Shown piece by piece: positions 16,324 to 24,656 of a stretch of 64,000 bases of DNA (within the stretch, counting starts at the first letter, position 1; each line of letters begins with the position of its first letter). The position numbers were made by a program, and so were the translations under genes. Origin of the DNA: Acidobacteriota bacterium. Lineage in GTDB: Bacteria; Acidobacteriota; Terriglobia; Bryobacterales; Bryobacteraceae. The stretch is from the NCBI GenBank assembly GCA_026393985.1, contig JAPKZB010000080.1, positions 157,761 to 221,760 of the forward strand. The letters run 5' to 3'. The notes below the pieces were generated by a model. That model searched no databases, was not told where the DNA came from, and saw only the letters and a list, made by a program, of their open reading frames with translations.

Positions 16324-18915
16324 CTATCCGGCCAGCCACAGCAAGCGCTCCGGCGCCAACTCCACGTACCAGGGCTGCGGCCGCGCCTCCCAAACGCGCC
16401 ACTCCTCCTTGCCCATCTGCATCGCCAGCGTCCCCGGCGCCGTACCCTCACCGAGCGCCAGACGCAACGTCATTTCGTGCGGAGACTCGCTCAGCTCGCG
16501 CAACCGGCAAGGGAACACATTCACCCGCCCGCCGTCTTCGGCCCACAACCGTAGGTGCCGCGCCCGAATGCCCACCTGCCCCGGCGGCCCCGCCCGCTCC
16601 CCGCCCGCGAGCGAGACGCCCAACAGCGGCACCTCCACCCGTCCCTCGCCGCTCACCACCACTGGAAAGATGTTCTTGCAGCCCGTCAACCGGGCCGCCG
16701 CCGCGCTGCCCGGACTCTCAAACACCGCCCGCTTCGCCCCGGCCGCAATCACCGCGCCTCCATCAAGCACCACCAGGTCGTCACAAAAACGGTACGCCTC
16801 CTCCATATCGTGCGTGACAAAGACCACGGCGCCCGCGTAGGTCCGCAGCGCCTCCCGCAGCTGCGTCTCCAGCTGCCGCCGCAGATGCGCATCGAGCGCC
16901 GAAAAGGGCTCATCGAGCAACAGCGCCTCCGGCCGCGGCGCCAAGGCCCGTCCTAAGGCCACGCGCTGCCGCTGCCCGCCCGACAACTCCCCCGGATACC
17001 GGTCCCGCAACCCCTCCAGATGCACCAAACGCAGCGTCTCGGCCACGCGCCGCTCCCGCTCCGGCCCCGGCAGTCCGGCCAACCCGAACGCCACGTTGCC
17101 CGCCACCGTCATGTGCGGAAACAACGCATAGTCCTGAAACAGCACCCCGATCCGCCGTGCCGCAGGCGGCAGGTCGATCCCCTGCGCCCGGTCAAACAGC
17201 ACCCGGCCGTTCAACACAATGCGACCCTCCTCCGGCGTCTCGATCCCGGCCATGCACCGCAACGCCATACTCTTGCCCGACCCGGAGGCCCCCAGCAAAC
17301 CGACCGGTCCACCCTGCGCCGTAAACGAAGCCGACAGCGCAAAGTCGGCATACCGTCGCGCCGCGCGGAACTCGAGCGTCCTGCCGCCCGGTCGCGCCAC
17401 GAAGGGTCCGGCGGGAGAGCGCTGCATACCCTCGGGCTCCTCTCCCACCGGGCCGCCCGCGCCCCGCCGCGGCTCCCTCCGCGACCAGTAGCCCAGGGCG
17501 ACAATCGCCACCAGCGAAACGGCCACCGTCAGCAGCACCCAGCCCAGCGCCCGACTCATCTCCCCGCCCTCAGCGGCAAAAAAAATCGCCACCGGCATCG
17601 TCTGTGTGCGACCCGGAATGTTGCCCGCCAACATCAACGTAGCGCCAAACTCGCCCAACGCTCGCGCAAACGCGAGCACGGTTCCCGCCAGAATCCCCGG
17701 CCCCGCCAGCGGCAAGGTAACCTGCCGAAACACCCGCCACTCGGAAGCCCCCAGCGTCCGCGCCGCCTGCGGCAGGCTCGGCGCCACCTGCTCAAGCGCA
17801 CCGAGCGCAGCGCGATACATCATCGGAAAAGCCACCACCGTTGCCGCAATTACCGTCGCGGGCCAGGAGAAGGCAATCGTTACGCCCAGGCTCGCAAGCA
17901 TCCGTCCCACGCCGCTGTTGCGCCCCAGCGCCAGCAGCAGCAAAAAACCGATCACCGTTGGCGGCAGCACCAAAGGCAGCAGGAACACCCCATCGAGCAA
18001 AGTCCGCCCCCGGCCGCGATAGACGTTCATCCAGTAAGCCGCCGCCAGCCCCAGCACGAAGGTCAGCAGCGTCGCCACCACCGAGGTCCGGAGCGAGATC
18101 CAGAGCGGCGAAAGATCCCAGGGCGGCTCCGGGGGCGGCTGGTCCCGGGCCGGCGCCACTCCTGGCAGCAGGCCATACCGGGCGAACACCGCCCCGGCCT
18201 CGCGCCCCCGCAGGAAGGTCACAAACTCCCGCGCCAGCCCCGGCTGCTTCGCCCCGGTCATCACCGCCACCGGATACACAATCGGCGCATGGCTGCCCGG
18301 CGGCGCCACCGCCACCACCCGCACCCGCTCCACCCCCCGCGCATCGCTGGCATACACCAACCCGGCATCGGCATCGCCCGAGGCGACATAGGTCAGCACC
18401 TGCCGCACGTCCTTGGCCAACACCAGCCGGGATTCGACCCGCTCCCAAGCCCCCACCGCGCGCAGCACCTGGCGGCCGTACTCGCCCGCCGGCACGCTGG
18501 CCGGGTCGCCCAGCGCCACCGTGCGAACCGCGGCGGCAGACAAATCCTCAAAACCGTGCGGATGCTCCACCCCGGCCGGCGCGATCAGCACGACCTCATT
18601 GCGCAGCAGGGCCACGCGGGTCCCGGCCGCCACCAGGCCCTGCGCCGCCAACCGGTCCATCGGCTCCGGCGCCGCCGGCAGAAAAACGTCCACCGGCGCA
18701 CCCTGTTCAATCTGCTGCCGCAGCGCCCCGCTCGCGCCGAAGTTCCACACAATCCGGGCCTCCGGCCTCACCCGGGCAAAGGCAACCCCAATCTCCTCCA
18801 TGGCCAGCCGCAAACTCGCCGCGGCCGACACCGTCAGGCTCTCGGCCTCCGCCGGCGCACAGCCCAGCGCGAGTGCGGCCAGCGCACCCACCATGCTTCT
18901 GCGGCCGGCCTTCAT
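16324..18915 (-). CDS. ModA-ModB-ModC fused molybdate ABC transporter
   Basis: One 863-aa chain holds all parts of a molybdate importer. Residues about 1-24 are a signal sequence. About 25-255 are a ModA binding domain (SAAASL, WNFGASGALRQQIEQGAPVDVF). About 270-490 are a ModB permease with five helices, VLPPTVIGF and the EAA-type loop AARTLGASEWRVF. About 520-863 are a ModC ATPase with Walker A GASGSGKS, signature LSGGQRQR, Walker B LLLDEPFSALD and a C-terminal MOBE region. The frame is continuous. ATG 18915 is chosen for its GGGAAGGG ribosome site. Basic residues after the first permease helix put its N-terminus outside, so the binding domain can be periplasmic. Confidence 0.93.
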   Translation of the reverse strand: MKAGRRSMVGALAALALGCAPAEAESLTVSAAASLRLAMEEIGVAFARVRPEARIVWNFGASGALRQQIEQGAPVDVFLPAAPEPMDRLAAQGLVAAGTRVALLRNEVVLIAPAGVEHPHGFEDLSAAAVRTVALGDPASVPAGEYGRQVLRAVGAWERVESRLVLAKDVRQVLTYVASGDADAGLVYASDARGVERVRVVAVAPPGSHAPIVYPVAVMTGAKQPGLAREFVTFLRGREAGAVFARYGLLPGVAPARDQPPPEPPWDLSPLWISLRTSVVATLLTFVLGLAAAYWMNVYRGRGRTLLDGVFLLPLVLPPTVIGFLLLLALGRNSGVGRMLASLGVTIAFSWPATVIAATVVAFPMMYRAALGALEQVAPSLPQAARTLGASEWRVFRQVTLPLAGPGILAGTVLAFARALGEFGATLMLAGNIPGRTQTMPVAIFFAAEGGEMSRALGWVLLTVAVSLVAIVALGYWSRREPRRGAGGPVGEEPEGMQRSPAGPFVARPGGRTLEFRAARRYADFALSASFTAQGGPVGLLGASGSGKSMALRCMAGIETPEEGRIVLNGRVLFDRAQGIDLPPAARRIGVLFQDYALFPHMTVAGNVAFGLAGLPGPERERRVAETLRLVHLEGLRDRYPGELSGGQRQRVALGRALAPRPEALLLDEPFSALDAHLRRQLETQLREALRTYAGAVVFVTHDMEEAYRFCDDLVVLDGGAVIAAGAKRAVFESPGSAAAARLTGCKNIFPVVVSGEGRVEVPLLGVSLAGGERAGPPGQVGIRARHLRLWAEDGGRVNVFPCRLRELSESPHEMTLRLALGEGTAPGTLAMQMGKEEWRVWEARPQPWYVELAPERLLWLAG

Positions 18916-19115
18916 CGACCCTTCCCACCCCATCCAGCGCCATCCCAATACCTCATCATGCTTCCCTTCCCGCTCCAGTACTCTCAGCTTACGCCGGGGA
19001 AAGCGAACCCGGGCCGCGGCCTCCGCCAAGCCGGAAACGGTCCGGGACAAACGCCGATTACTTGGTTCTAGCGTTTTACTTTCAACAAATTAACATGGTA
19101 CCCTAATGGTCAAAC

Positions 19116-20420
19116 ATGCGTACCGTCGACCTGATCACCCGCAAAAGAGACGGCGAGGAACTATCCTCCGAAGAGCTCGCCTACCTCGTGCAGGGGTACA
19201 TGAGCGGAGCCATCCCGGACTACCAGATGTCCGCGTTCCTCATGGCCACCTTCCATTCGAGCATGACCGAAAAGGAAGTCGGTACCCTCACCGACCTTCT
19301 TCTGAAGAGCGGCCAAACCGTCGATTTCTCGGACATCCCCGGACTCAAAGTAGATAAGCATTCCACCGGCGGCGTGGGGGACAAAACCAGTCTCATCGCC
19401 GCACCGATTGCCGCCGCGGCCGGTGTTACCGTGCCGATGATCTCGGGCCGTGCCCTCGGCCACACGGGTGGTACCCTCGATAAGCTGGAGTCCATCCCCG
19501 GCTTCCGAACCAATCTGACAATCGAAGAGTTCAAGGCTCAGGTTTCGAAGCATAAGCTGGCTTTCATCGGTCAGACCGCCGAAATCGCCCCGGCCGACGG
19601 TGCGCTGTACGCCCTCCGCGATGCCACCGGCACCGTCGAATCCATTCCGCTGATCGCCAGCTCCATCATGTCGAAGAAGCTGGCCGTCGGACTCGACGCC
19701 ATCGTGCTCGATGTCAAGGTCGGCTCGGGCGCGTTCATGAAAAAGCAGGTCGACGCCCGCCGCCTCGCCCAACTGATGGTCGCCATCGGGCGCCGTCATG
19801 GCAAGCGCGTCCAGGCGCTCATCACCGACATGAACCAGCCGCTCGGCTACGCCATCGGCAACGCCCTCGAAATCATGGAGGTCTCGCAGACCCTCCAGAA
19901 CGCCGGCCCGATCGATCTCACCCGCCTGTCCATCGAACTCGCCGCCCGGATGATTCACCTCGGCAAAGTCGTCCCTACCATCGACGAAGCTCGGGAGATC
20001 GCCCAGCGGCGCCTGGTTGACGGCTCGGCCTACAAGAAGCTCAAAGAGGTCATCCGCGCTCAGGGCGGCGACCCGAACGTCCTCGACAAGTTCGAACTGC
20101 TGCCGAACGCTACCGGCGCCCGCGATATCGTCACCACCCGCGGCGGCTACGTCTCGGCCGTCGATGCCCAGGTCATCGGCGCCGCTTCCACACTCATTGG
20201 CGCCGGCCGCAACACCAAAGACGATGCCATCGACCACGCCGTCGGGGTCATCCTTGAAGTCAAAGTCGGCCAGAAGATCGATCCGGGTGCTATTCTTTGC
20301 CGCCTCTACTACCGGGACGATGCCAATGTCGAAGCGGCTGCCGACCTGGTTGAAGATGCCTTCCGTATCTCCACCTCGGCGCCCGACGAGCGTGAGAACA
20401 TCCTCGAAGTCGTCAGCTAA
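19116..20420 (+). CDS. deoA: Thymidine/pyrimidine-nucleoside phosphorylase
   Basis: Cytosolic homodimeric phosphorylase that converts thymidine (or uridine/deoxyuridine) and phosphate to base plus (deoxy)ribose-1-phosphate; 434 aa, the family length. The phosphate-binding signature KHSTGGVGDKTSL, the glycine-rich SGRALGHTGGTLDKLES, and the DVKVGSGAFMK segment with catalytic Lys/Ser positions are all intact. It opens a five-gene nucleoside salvage operon. The 200-base gap to the divergent ModABC gene must contain its promoter, but no convincing -35/-10 pair is visible. Specificity for thymidine versus uridine cannot be decided from sequence, so it could equally be called pdp. Confidence 0.95.
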   Translation: MRTVDLITRKRDGEELSSEELAYLVQGYMSGAIPDYQMSAFLMATFHSSMTEKEVGTLTDLLLKSGQTVDFSDIPGLKVDKHSTGGVGDKTSLIAAPIAAAAGVTVPMISGRALGHTGGTLDKLESIPGFRTNLTIEEFKAQVSKHKLAFIGQTAEIAPADGALYALRDATGTVESIPLIASSIMSKKLAVGLDAIVLDVKVGSGAFMKKQVDARRLAQLMVAIGRRHGKRVQALITDMNQPLGYAIGNALEIMEVSQTLQNAGPIDLTRLSIELAARMIHLGKVVPTIDEAREIAQRRLVDGSAYKKLKEVIRAQGGDPNVLDKFELLPNATGARDIVTTRGGYVSAVDAQVIGAASTLIGAGRNTKDDAIDHAVGVILEVKVGQKIDPGAILCRLYYRDDANVEAAADLVEDAFRISTSAPDERENILEVVS

Positions 20421-20425
20421 CTCCC

Positions 20426-21640
20426 ATGGGCGTCGTTGGGCTGCTGCTCATCCTCGCGTTAGCATGGCTTTGCTCCACCAACCGTCGCGCCATTCGCCCC
20501 TCGCTTCTGGCCTGGGGCCTGGGCCTGCAGATCCTCTTCGCCCTCCTCGTTCTCAAAACGCCCCTCCGTGGCGCTTTTGAAGCCGCCAGCCGCGCCGTCG
20601 AGGCGCTCCTGCGCTACGCCGAAGAAGGTTCGTCTTTTCTGTTCGGACCGCTCGGCAAATCCACCGGACCCTTCGGGGTCCTTTTTGCTTTTCAGGTCCT
20701 GCCCATTGTGATCTTCATTGCCGCCCTCTTCGGCATCCTCTACTACCTTGGCGTCATGCAGGTGATCATCCGGGCCATGGCGCTGCTCATGCGCCGCGTC
20801 ATGGGCGCCAGCGGCGCCGAAGCCACCTGCGTCGCCGCCAGCATCTTCATGGGGCAAACCGAAGCCCCGCTCACCATCCGCCCCTTCCTCGCCCGCCTCA
20901 CCCAGAGCGAACTGTTCACCATCATGACCTCGGGCATGGCTCATGTCTCCGGCGCCGTCATGGCCGCCTACGTCATGTTCGCCAAGGTCGAAATCGGCCA
21001 CCTGTTGACCGCCGTCATCATGACCGCCCCCGCCACTATCCTCCTGGCCAAGATGTTCATCCCCGAAACGGACGAACCCGAAACCATGGGCGGCATCAAA
21101 ATCGAGATTGAAAAGAACGGCGTCAATGTCATCGACGCCGCGGCCCGCGGCGCCGGCGATGGCTTGCAGTTGGCCCTCAACATCGGCGCCATGCTCATCG
21201 CCTTCGTCTCGCTCATCGCCCTCGTCAACGGACTCTTCGGCTGGGGCCATGCGAACCTGGCCTGGTTCCCCGCCACCATGCAGGAGCTGTTCGGCTGGAT
21301 CTTCGCCCCCATCGCCTACCTGCTCGGGGTTAGCTGGGCCGACGCGCCGCACGTCGGCAAACTCCTCGGCACGCGCCTCGTCCTGAACGAGTTCGTCGCC
21401 TTCATCGACCTCGGCAAACTCCCGGAGCAAGGGGTGGTGCTCGACCCGCGCTCGAAGATCATCGCCACCTACGCCCTCTGCGGCTTTGCCAACATCTCCT
21501 CGATCGCCATCCAGGTGGGCGGCATCGGCGCGCTGGTCCCCTCCCGCAAGTCCGATCTGGCCCGCCTCGGCCTTCGCGCCGTCGCCGCCGGGACACTCGC
21601 TAACTTCATGTCCGCCTGCATTGCCGGATTACTCGTATGA
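20426..21640 (+). CDS. Concentrative nucleoside transporter (NupC/CNT family)
   Basis: Inner-membrane ion-coupled nucleoside importer, 404 aa with about eight to ten hydrophobic segments. The CNT signatures are present: GQTEAPLTIRPFL (substrate and ion site), NEFVAFIDL, and CGFANISSIAIQVGGIGAL near the C-terminus. It starts six bases after deoA and its stop overlaps the next start (ATGA). Its position among phosphorylases and a deaminase supports uptake of nucleosides that the flanking enzymes break down. The coupling ion, proton or sodium, is not assigned. Confidence 0.93.
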   Translation: MGVVGLLLILALAWLCSTNRRAIRPSLLAWGLGLQILFALLVLKTPLRGAFEAASRAVEALLRYAEEGSSFLFGPLGKSTGPFGVLFAFQVLPIVIFIAALFGILYYLGVMQVIIRAMALLMRRVMGASGAEATCVAASIFMGQTEAPLTIRPFLARLTQSELFTIMTSGMAHVSGAVMAAYVMFAKVEIGHLLTAVIMTAPATILLAKMFIPETDEPETMGGIKIEIEKNGVNVIDAAARGAGDGLQLALNIGAMLIAFVSLIALVNGLFGWGHANLAWFPATMQELFGWIFAPIAYLLGVSWADAPHVGKLLGTRLVLNEFVAFIDLGKLPEQGVVLDPRSKIIATYALCGFANISSIAIQVGGIGALVPSRKSDLARLGLRAVAAGTLANFMSACIAGLLV

Positions 21641-22452
21641 ACCCCGTTGACGCCGCCGTAGCTCATCTCAAAGAGTACCTCCCGTTCCTCCCGGAGATCG
21701 GCATCGTCCTCGGCAGCGGCCTCGGCGCCTTCGCCGAGGCCGTCGAAGATCCCACCGTCATCGCCTACCAGGACATCCCCCACTGGCCCGCCTCCACCGC
21801 CATCGGCCACGCCGGCAAACTCGTCGCCGGCCGGATCGCCGGAAAGCGTGTGGCCGTCCTCGCCGGCCGCGCACATCTGTACGAAGGCTACTCGCCCCAG
21901 CAGGCCACCTTCTCCGTTCGCGCACTGGGCCAACTCGGCGTAGGCTCCCTGCTCCTCACCAACGCCGCCGGCGGCATCAACCCCGCCTATCGCCCCGGCG
22001 ACCTCGTTCTCCTCTCCGACCATATCAACCTCCAGGGCTCGAACCCCCTCGCCGGCCCCAACAACGACGCCTGGGGCGACCGCTTCCCCGGCATGACCTT
22101 CGCCTACCACCCGGCCTATCGCGAAATCGCCCAGCGCTGCGCCGCCGAGCTTGGCTTCGTTTTGCAAAATGGCATTTACGCCGGACTGCTCGGGCCCAGC
22201 TATGAGACGCCGGCCGAAATCCGCTACCTCCGCTCGATCGGCGCCGACCTGGTCGGCATGTCCACCGTGGCTGAGGTCATCGTCGCCGTCCACATGCGGA
22301 TGAAGGTGCTGGCCATCTCCTGCGTCACCAACATGGCGGCCGGCATGCTCAACCAGGAGTTGCACCACCAGGAGGTTCTCGACACCGGCCGCCAGCACGC
22401 CGGGCGCTTCGAGCAGCTGGTCCGGTCCATCGTCGCCAACCTCCATGAGTGA
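21637..22452 (+). CDS. punA: Purine-nucleoside phosphorylase (trimeric PunA type)
   Basis: Cytosolic enzyme that cleaves inosine and guanosine with phosphate to base plus (deoxy)ribose-1-phosphate, 271 aa. The family marks are present: GIVLGSGLGAF (phosphate loop), GRAHLYEGY, LTNAAGGINPAY, and LGPSYETPAE with GADLVGMSTVAEV including the Glu and Met of the active site. VLAISCVTNMAAG supplies the conserved Asn that binds the base in inosine/guanosine-specific enzymes. It is coupled to the transporter by ATGA overlap and overlaps cdd by eight bases. Confidence 0.95.
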   Translation: MNPVDAAVAHLKEYLPFLPEIGIVLGSGLGAFAEAVEDPTVIAYQDIPHWPASTAIGHAGKLVAGRIAGKRVAVLAGRAHLYEGYSPQQATFSVRALGQLGVGSLLLTNAAGGINPAYRPGDLVLLSDHINLQGSNPLAGPNNDAWGDRFPGMTFAYHPAYREIAQRCAAELGFVLQNGIYAGLLGPSYETPAEIRYLRSIGADLVGMSTVAEVIVAVHMRMKVLAISCVTNMAAGMLNQELHHQEVLDTGRQHAGRFEQLVRSIVANLHE

Positions 22453-22837
22453 ACTCGCCCGGCTAGCGATCGCAGCGCGGGAGAAGGCCTTTGCTCCCTA
22501 TTCGGGCTTTCTCGTCGGCGCGGCCGTCGAAACCCTGGACGGCGCCGTCTACACCGGCTGCAATATCGAAAACGCGAGCTACGGCCTCACCGTCTGCGCC
22601 GAACGCGTCGCCATCTGGAAGGCGATCAGCGAAGGGGTCAAGCCCGGCGAGTTCCGGCGAATTGCCGTCGCCGCCGATTCCGCGCGCCCCACCCCGCCCT
22701 GCGGCGCCTGCCGCCAAATCCTCGCTGAGTTCGCCCCCCACGCCACCGTCACCCTCATCAACCTTCAAGGCGTCACCCGGGAATTCACCGTCGCCGAGCT
22801 TCTACCGGAGTCGTTCAATGCTTCGTTTCTTCGCTAG
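22445..22837 (+). CDS. cdd: Cytidine deaminase
   Basis: Zinc enzyme that deaminates cytidine and deoxycytidine to uridine forms; 130 aa, as for homotetrameric CDAs. The zinc and proton-transfer motif CAERVA and the second zinc motif PCGACRQ are intact, and NIENASYGLT is the ribose-binding signature. It overlaps the PNP gene by eight bases and the following amidohydrolase by 20 bases, so the operon is tightly coupled. Its product feeds the pyrimidine phosphorylase encoded first in the operon. Confidence 0.95.
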   Translation: MSELARLAIAAREKAFAPYSGFLVGAAVETLDGAVYTGCNIENASYGLTVCAERVAIWKAISEGVKPGEFRRIAVAADSARPTPPCGACRQILAEFAPHATVTLINLQGVTREFTVAELLPESFNASFLR

Positions 22838-24206
22838 CCTGCTCTTTGTCTCCACACTCGGCGTCTCCGCACTCGGCGCCGCCGACCTCGTCATCACCGC
22901 CCGCTATGTCGTCACCATGGACGGCAGCCGCCGCATCGTCGAAAATGGCGCCGTGGCGATCGAAAAGGACCGGATCGTCGCCGTCGGACCCGCCGCCGAA
23001 ATCCTCAAAACCCACGGCGCCAAGCCGCGGCTGCACCGCCCCGACGCCATCCTCGCCCCGGGCCTGATCAACACCCACACCCACGCCCCCATGACCCTGT
23101 TGCGCGGCATCGCCGACGATCTGCGCTTACAGGACTGGCTCGAACGCTACATCTTCCCAGCCGAAGGCAAAAACGTCAGCCCCGAATTCGTCCGCATCGG
23201 CACGGACCTCGCCGTGCTCGAAATGCTGCTGTCCGGTACCACCACCTACACGGACATGTATTACTTTGAAGAGGTCATCGCCGAAGCCACGCGCCGCGCC
23301 GGCATGCGCGCCGTCCTGGGCCAGACCATCATCGGCTTTCCCGTGCCCGACGCCAAGACCCCGGCCGATGCCTTGCGGCGCACCGAAGCGTTCCTCAAAC
23401 AGTTCGCCGGCGACGCGCTCATCACCCCGGCCGTGGCGCCCCACGCCATCTACACCAACTCGGACGAAACCCTCCGGGCCTCCCGGGCCCTCGCCAACCA
23501 GTACGGCGCCCCGCTCCTCATCCACCTCTCGGAGACCAGGAAGGAAAACGACGACACCCTAAAGCAGCGCGGCCTCAGCCCCACGCAGGCGCTCGAAAAG
23601 CTGGGCGTATGGACCGGCCGCACGGTGGCCGCCCATGGCGTCTGGCTCGACGACAACGACATTGCCACCCTGGCCCGGCGCGGCGTCGGCGTGGCGCACT
23701 GCCCGAGTAGCAACATGAAACTGGCCAGCGGCATCGCCCCCGTGCTGAAGCTGCTCCGCATGGATGTCGCTCTCGGCCTGGGGCCGGACGGACCGGCAGG
23801 TTCGAACAACGATCTGAACCTGTTTGAGGAGATGGACCTCGCCGGGAAACTCGCCAAAGTATCCGCCAACGATCCCACCGTGCTGCCGGCCGCCAAACTC
23901 TTCGCCATGGCCACTATCGAGGGCGCCCGGGTGCTCGGCCTGCAGAAAGAGATCGGGTCGCTCGAGGCGGGCAAACGGGCGGATCTCATCACCGTCTCCC
24001 TCTCCGAGCCGCAGGCCGTGCCGCTGTTCAACGTCTACTCGGCGCTCGTCTATGCCTTGAAGGGTGCGGACGTGCAGGACGTCGTCGTCAATGGCCGCGT
24101 GGTGGTCAGGCAGCGCGTGCCGCAAACGCTCGATCGGGCGCGCGTACTCGCCGCGGCCCGCGCTTACGCCGGGCGCATTAGCCGCTCGCTCGCGCCGAAC
24201 CACTAG
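22818..24206 (+). CDS. Exported amidohydrolase, MtaD/ATZ-TRZ-like nucleoside or adenine-derivative deaminase
   Basis: Metal-dependent hydrolase of the ATZ/TRZ and S-adenosylhomocysteine/5'-methylthioadenosine deaminase group, 462 aa. Zinc ligands are in INTHTHAPM, the VAPHAIYT His, HLSETRKEND with the general-base Glu, and a GPDGPAGSNN region where the usual Asp follows GLG. The N-terminus is a clear signal peptide (MLRFFASLLFVSTLGVSALGAA), so the enzyme probably works outside the cytoplasm, unlike the rest of the operon. ATG 22818 overlaps the cdd stop by 20 bases. Last in the nucleoside operon, it may deaminate extracellular purine nucleosides before uptake. That role is inferred. Confidence 0.88.
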   Translation: MLRFFASLLFVSTLGVSALGAADLVITARYVVTMDGSRRIVENGAVAIEKDRIVAVGPAAEILKTHGAKPRLHRPDAILAPGLINTHTHAPMTLLRGIADDLRLQDWLERYIFPAEGKNVSPEFVRIGTDLAVLEMLLSGTTTYTDMYYFEEVIAEATRRAGMRAVLGQTIIGFPVPDAKTPADALRRTEAFLKQFAGDALITPAVAPHAIYTNSDETLRASRALANQYGAPLLIHLSETRKENDDTLKQRGLSPTQALEKLGVWTGRTVAAHGVWLDDNDIATLARRGVGVAHCPSSNMKLASGIAPVLKLLRMDVALGLGPDGPAGSNNDLNLFEEMDLAGKLAKVSANDPTVLPAAKLFAMATIEGARVLGLQKEIGSLEAGKRADLITVSLSEPQAVPLFNVYSALVYALKGADVQDVVVNGRVVVRQRVPQTLDRARVLAAARAYAGRISRSLAPNH

Positions 24207-24445
24207 CCGGCACTGGCCATCCGAGCCGATCCCGGTTTCTCTAGCGTCGCAGCAGGACTCACCCGCCCACGCAGCGGCTCACCCCGGGCCGTTCCGGAAC
24301 CACTATGACCTTCGAGAGCGGAGGCCGGAATGGGGAAATCGGCGATTGACAGCGTTTTAAAATTCTTATTCTTCTTTTTTTCAATTACTTACGAAAGACC
24401 ATAGCAAGGAATACCGGGGCTGGCCAACCTAGGATCGAGTTGAGA

Positions 24446-24469
24446 GTGAGCGAGTGACAAAGCGCTCAC
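24446..24469 (+). other. Hairpin upstream of the poly-Ile micro-ORF
   Basis: GTGAGCG at 24446-24452 pairs perfectly with CGCTCAC at 24463-24469 across a ten-base loop. It ends four bases before the AAGGAA ribosome site of the micro-ORF, so if transcribed it could influence ribosome access. No T-tract follows, so it is not an intrinsic terminator. Confidence 0.45.
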
Positions 24470-24484
24470 GACCAAGGAAAACCG

Positions 24485-24523
24485 ATGGACCCGATCATCA
24501 TCATCATTATCGAGCTGTTGTAG
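24485..24523 (+). CDS. 12-residue poly-isoleucine micro-ORF (candidate leader or micropeptide)
   Basis: An ATG followed by Asp, Pro, six consecutive Ile codons, Glu, Leu, Leu and TAG encodes MDPIIIIIIELL. A well-placed AAGGAA at 24474-24479 precedes it by five bases. Hairpins lie on both sides. The peptide would be strongly hydrophobic. It could be a translated leader that senses ribosome stalling, a membrane-active micropeptide, or chance. There is no homologue evidence and no isoleucine biosynthesis gene nearby, so classic attenuation is unlikely. Confidence 0.35.
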   Translation: MDPIIIIIIELL

Positions 24524-24527
24524 TTCG

Positions 24528-24568
24528 AACGGCGAAAGCCGTTTGTCTTCGTGCGTAACAGCCGCACG
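24528..24568 (+). other. Two consecutive short hairpins after the micro-ORF
   Basis: AACGGC-GAAA-GCCGTT at 24528-24543 is a six-base-pair stem capped by a GNRA tetraloop and begins five bases after the micro-ORF stop. CGTGCG (24550-24555) pairs with CGCACG (24563-24568) across a seven-base loop. Only three T residues follow the first stem, so neither is a convincing terminator. A GNRA loop suggests structured RNA, which supports the idea that this leader is transcribed. Confidence 0.45.
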
Positions 24569-24614
24569 CCTTCCACATTGAAACTTCAGTACTACACTCG
24601 CTCAGTACACCGTC

Positions 24615-24623
24615 TGGTATGAT
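24615..24623 (+). promoter_or_regulatory. Extended -10 promoter for the CHAT-sigma operon
   Basis: TGGTATGAT fits the extended -10 element TGnTATAAT with one mismatch in the hexamer. No good -35 hexamer lies 17 bases upstream, which is acceptable for extended -10 promoters. Predicted transcription would begin near 24630, inside the inverted repeat that follows, 85 bases ahead of the CHAT start codon. Confidence 0.5.
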
Positions 24624-24625
24624 TT

Positions 24626-24656
24626 CTAGGAGTACTCCCGCTAAGGGTACTCCTAG
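24626..24656. promoter_or_regulatory. Perfect inverted repeat at the predicted transcription start
   Basis: CTAGGAGTAC at 24626-24635 and GTACTCCTAG at 24647-24656 are perfect inverted copies separated by 11 bases. They start three bases after the extended -10 element. The position suits a repressor operator or a 5' hairpin on the message. No T-tract follows, so a terminator is unlikely. Confidence 0.55.

Noticed and set aside
17020..19071. Long Arg/His-rich plus-strand frame opposite ModABC
   Set aside because: Antisense shadow of the fusion gene; no motif and no sensible ribosome site.
18916..19115. Molybdenum-cofactor riboswitch or ModE site before ModABC/deoA
   Set aside because: No recognisable Moco riboswitch elements or ModE palindrome could be found in this 200-base gap.
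24346..24363. Promoter from TTGACA and TAAAAT
   Set aside because: The hexamers are only six bases apart, so they cannot form one sigma-70 promoter; each alone is weak evidence.
24485..24523. Isoleucine biosynthesis attenuator leader
   Set aside because: Six Ile codons look like an ilv leader, but the following gene is a CHAT protein, and no terminator with a T-tract follows the hairpins.
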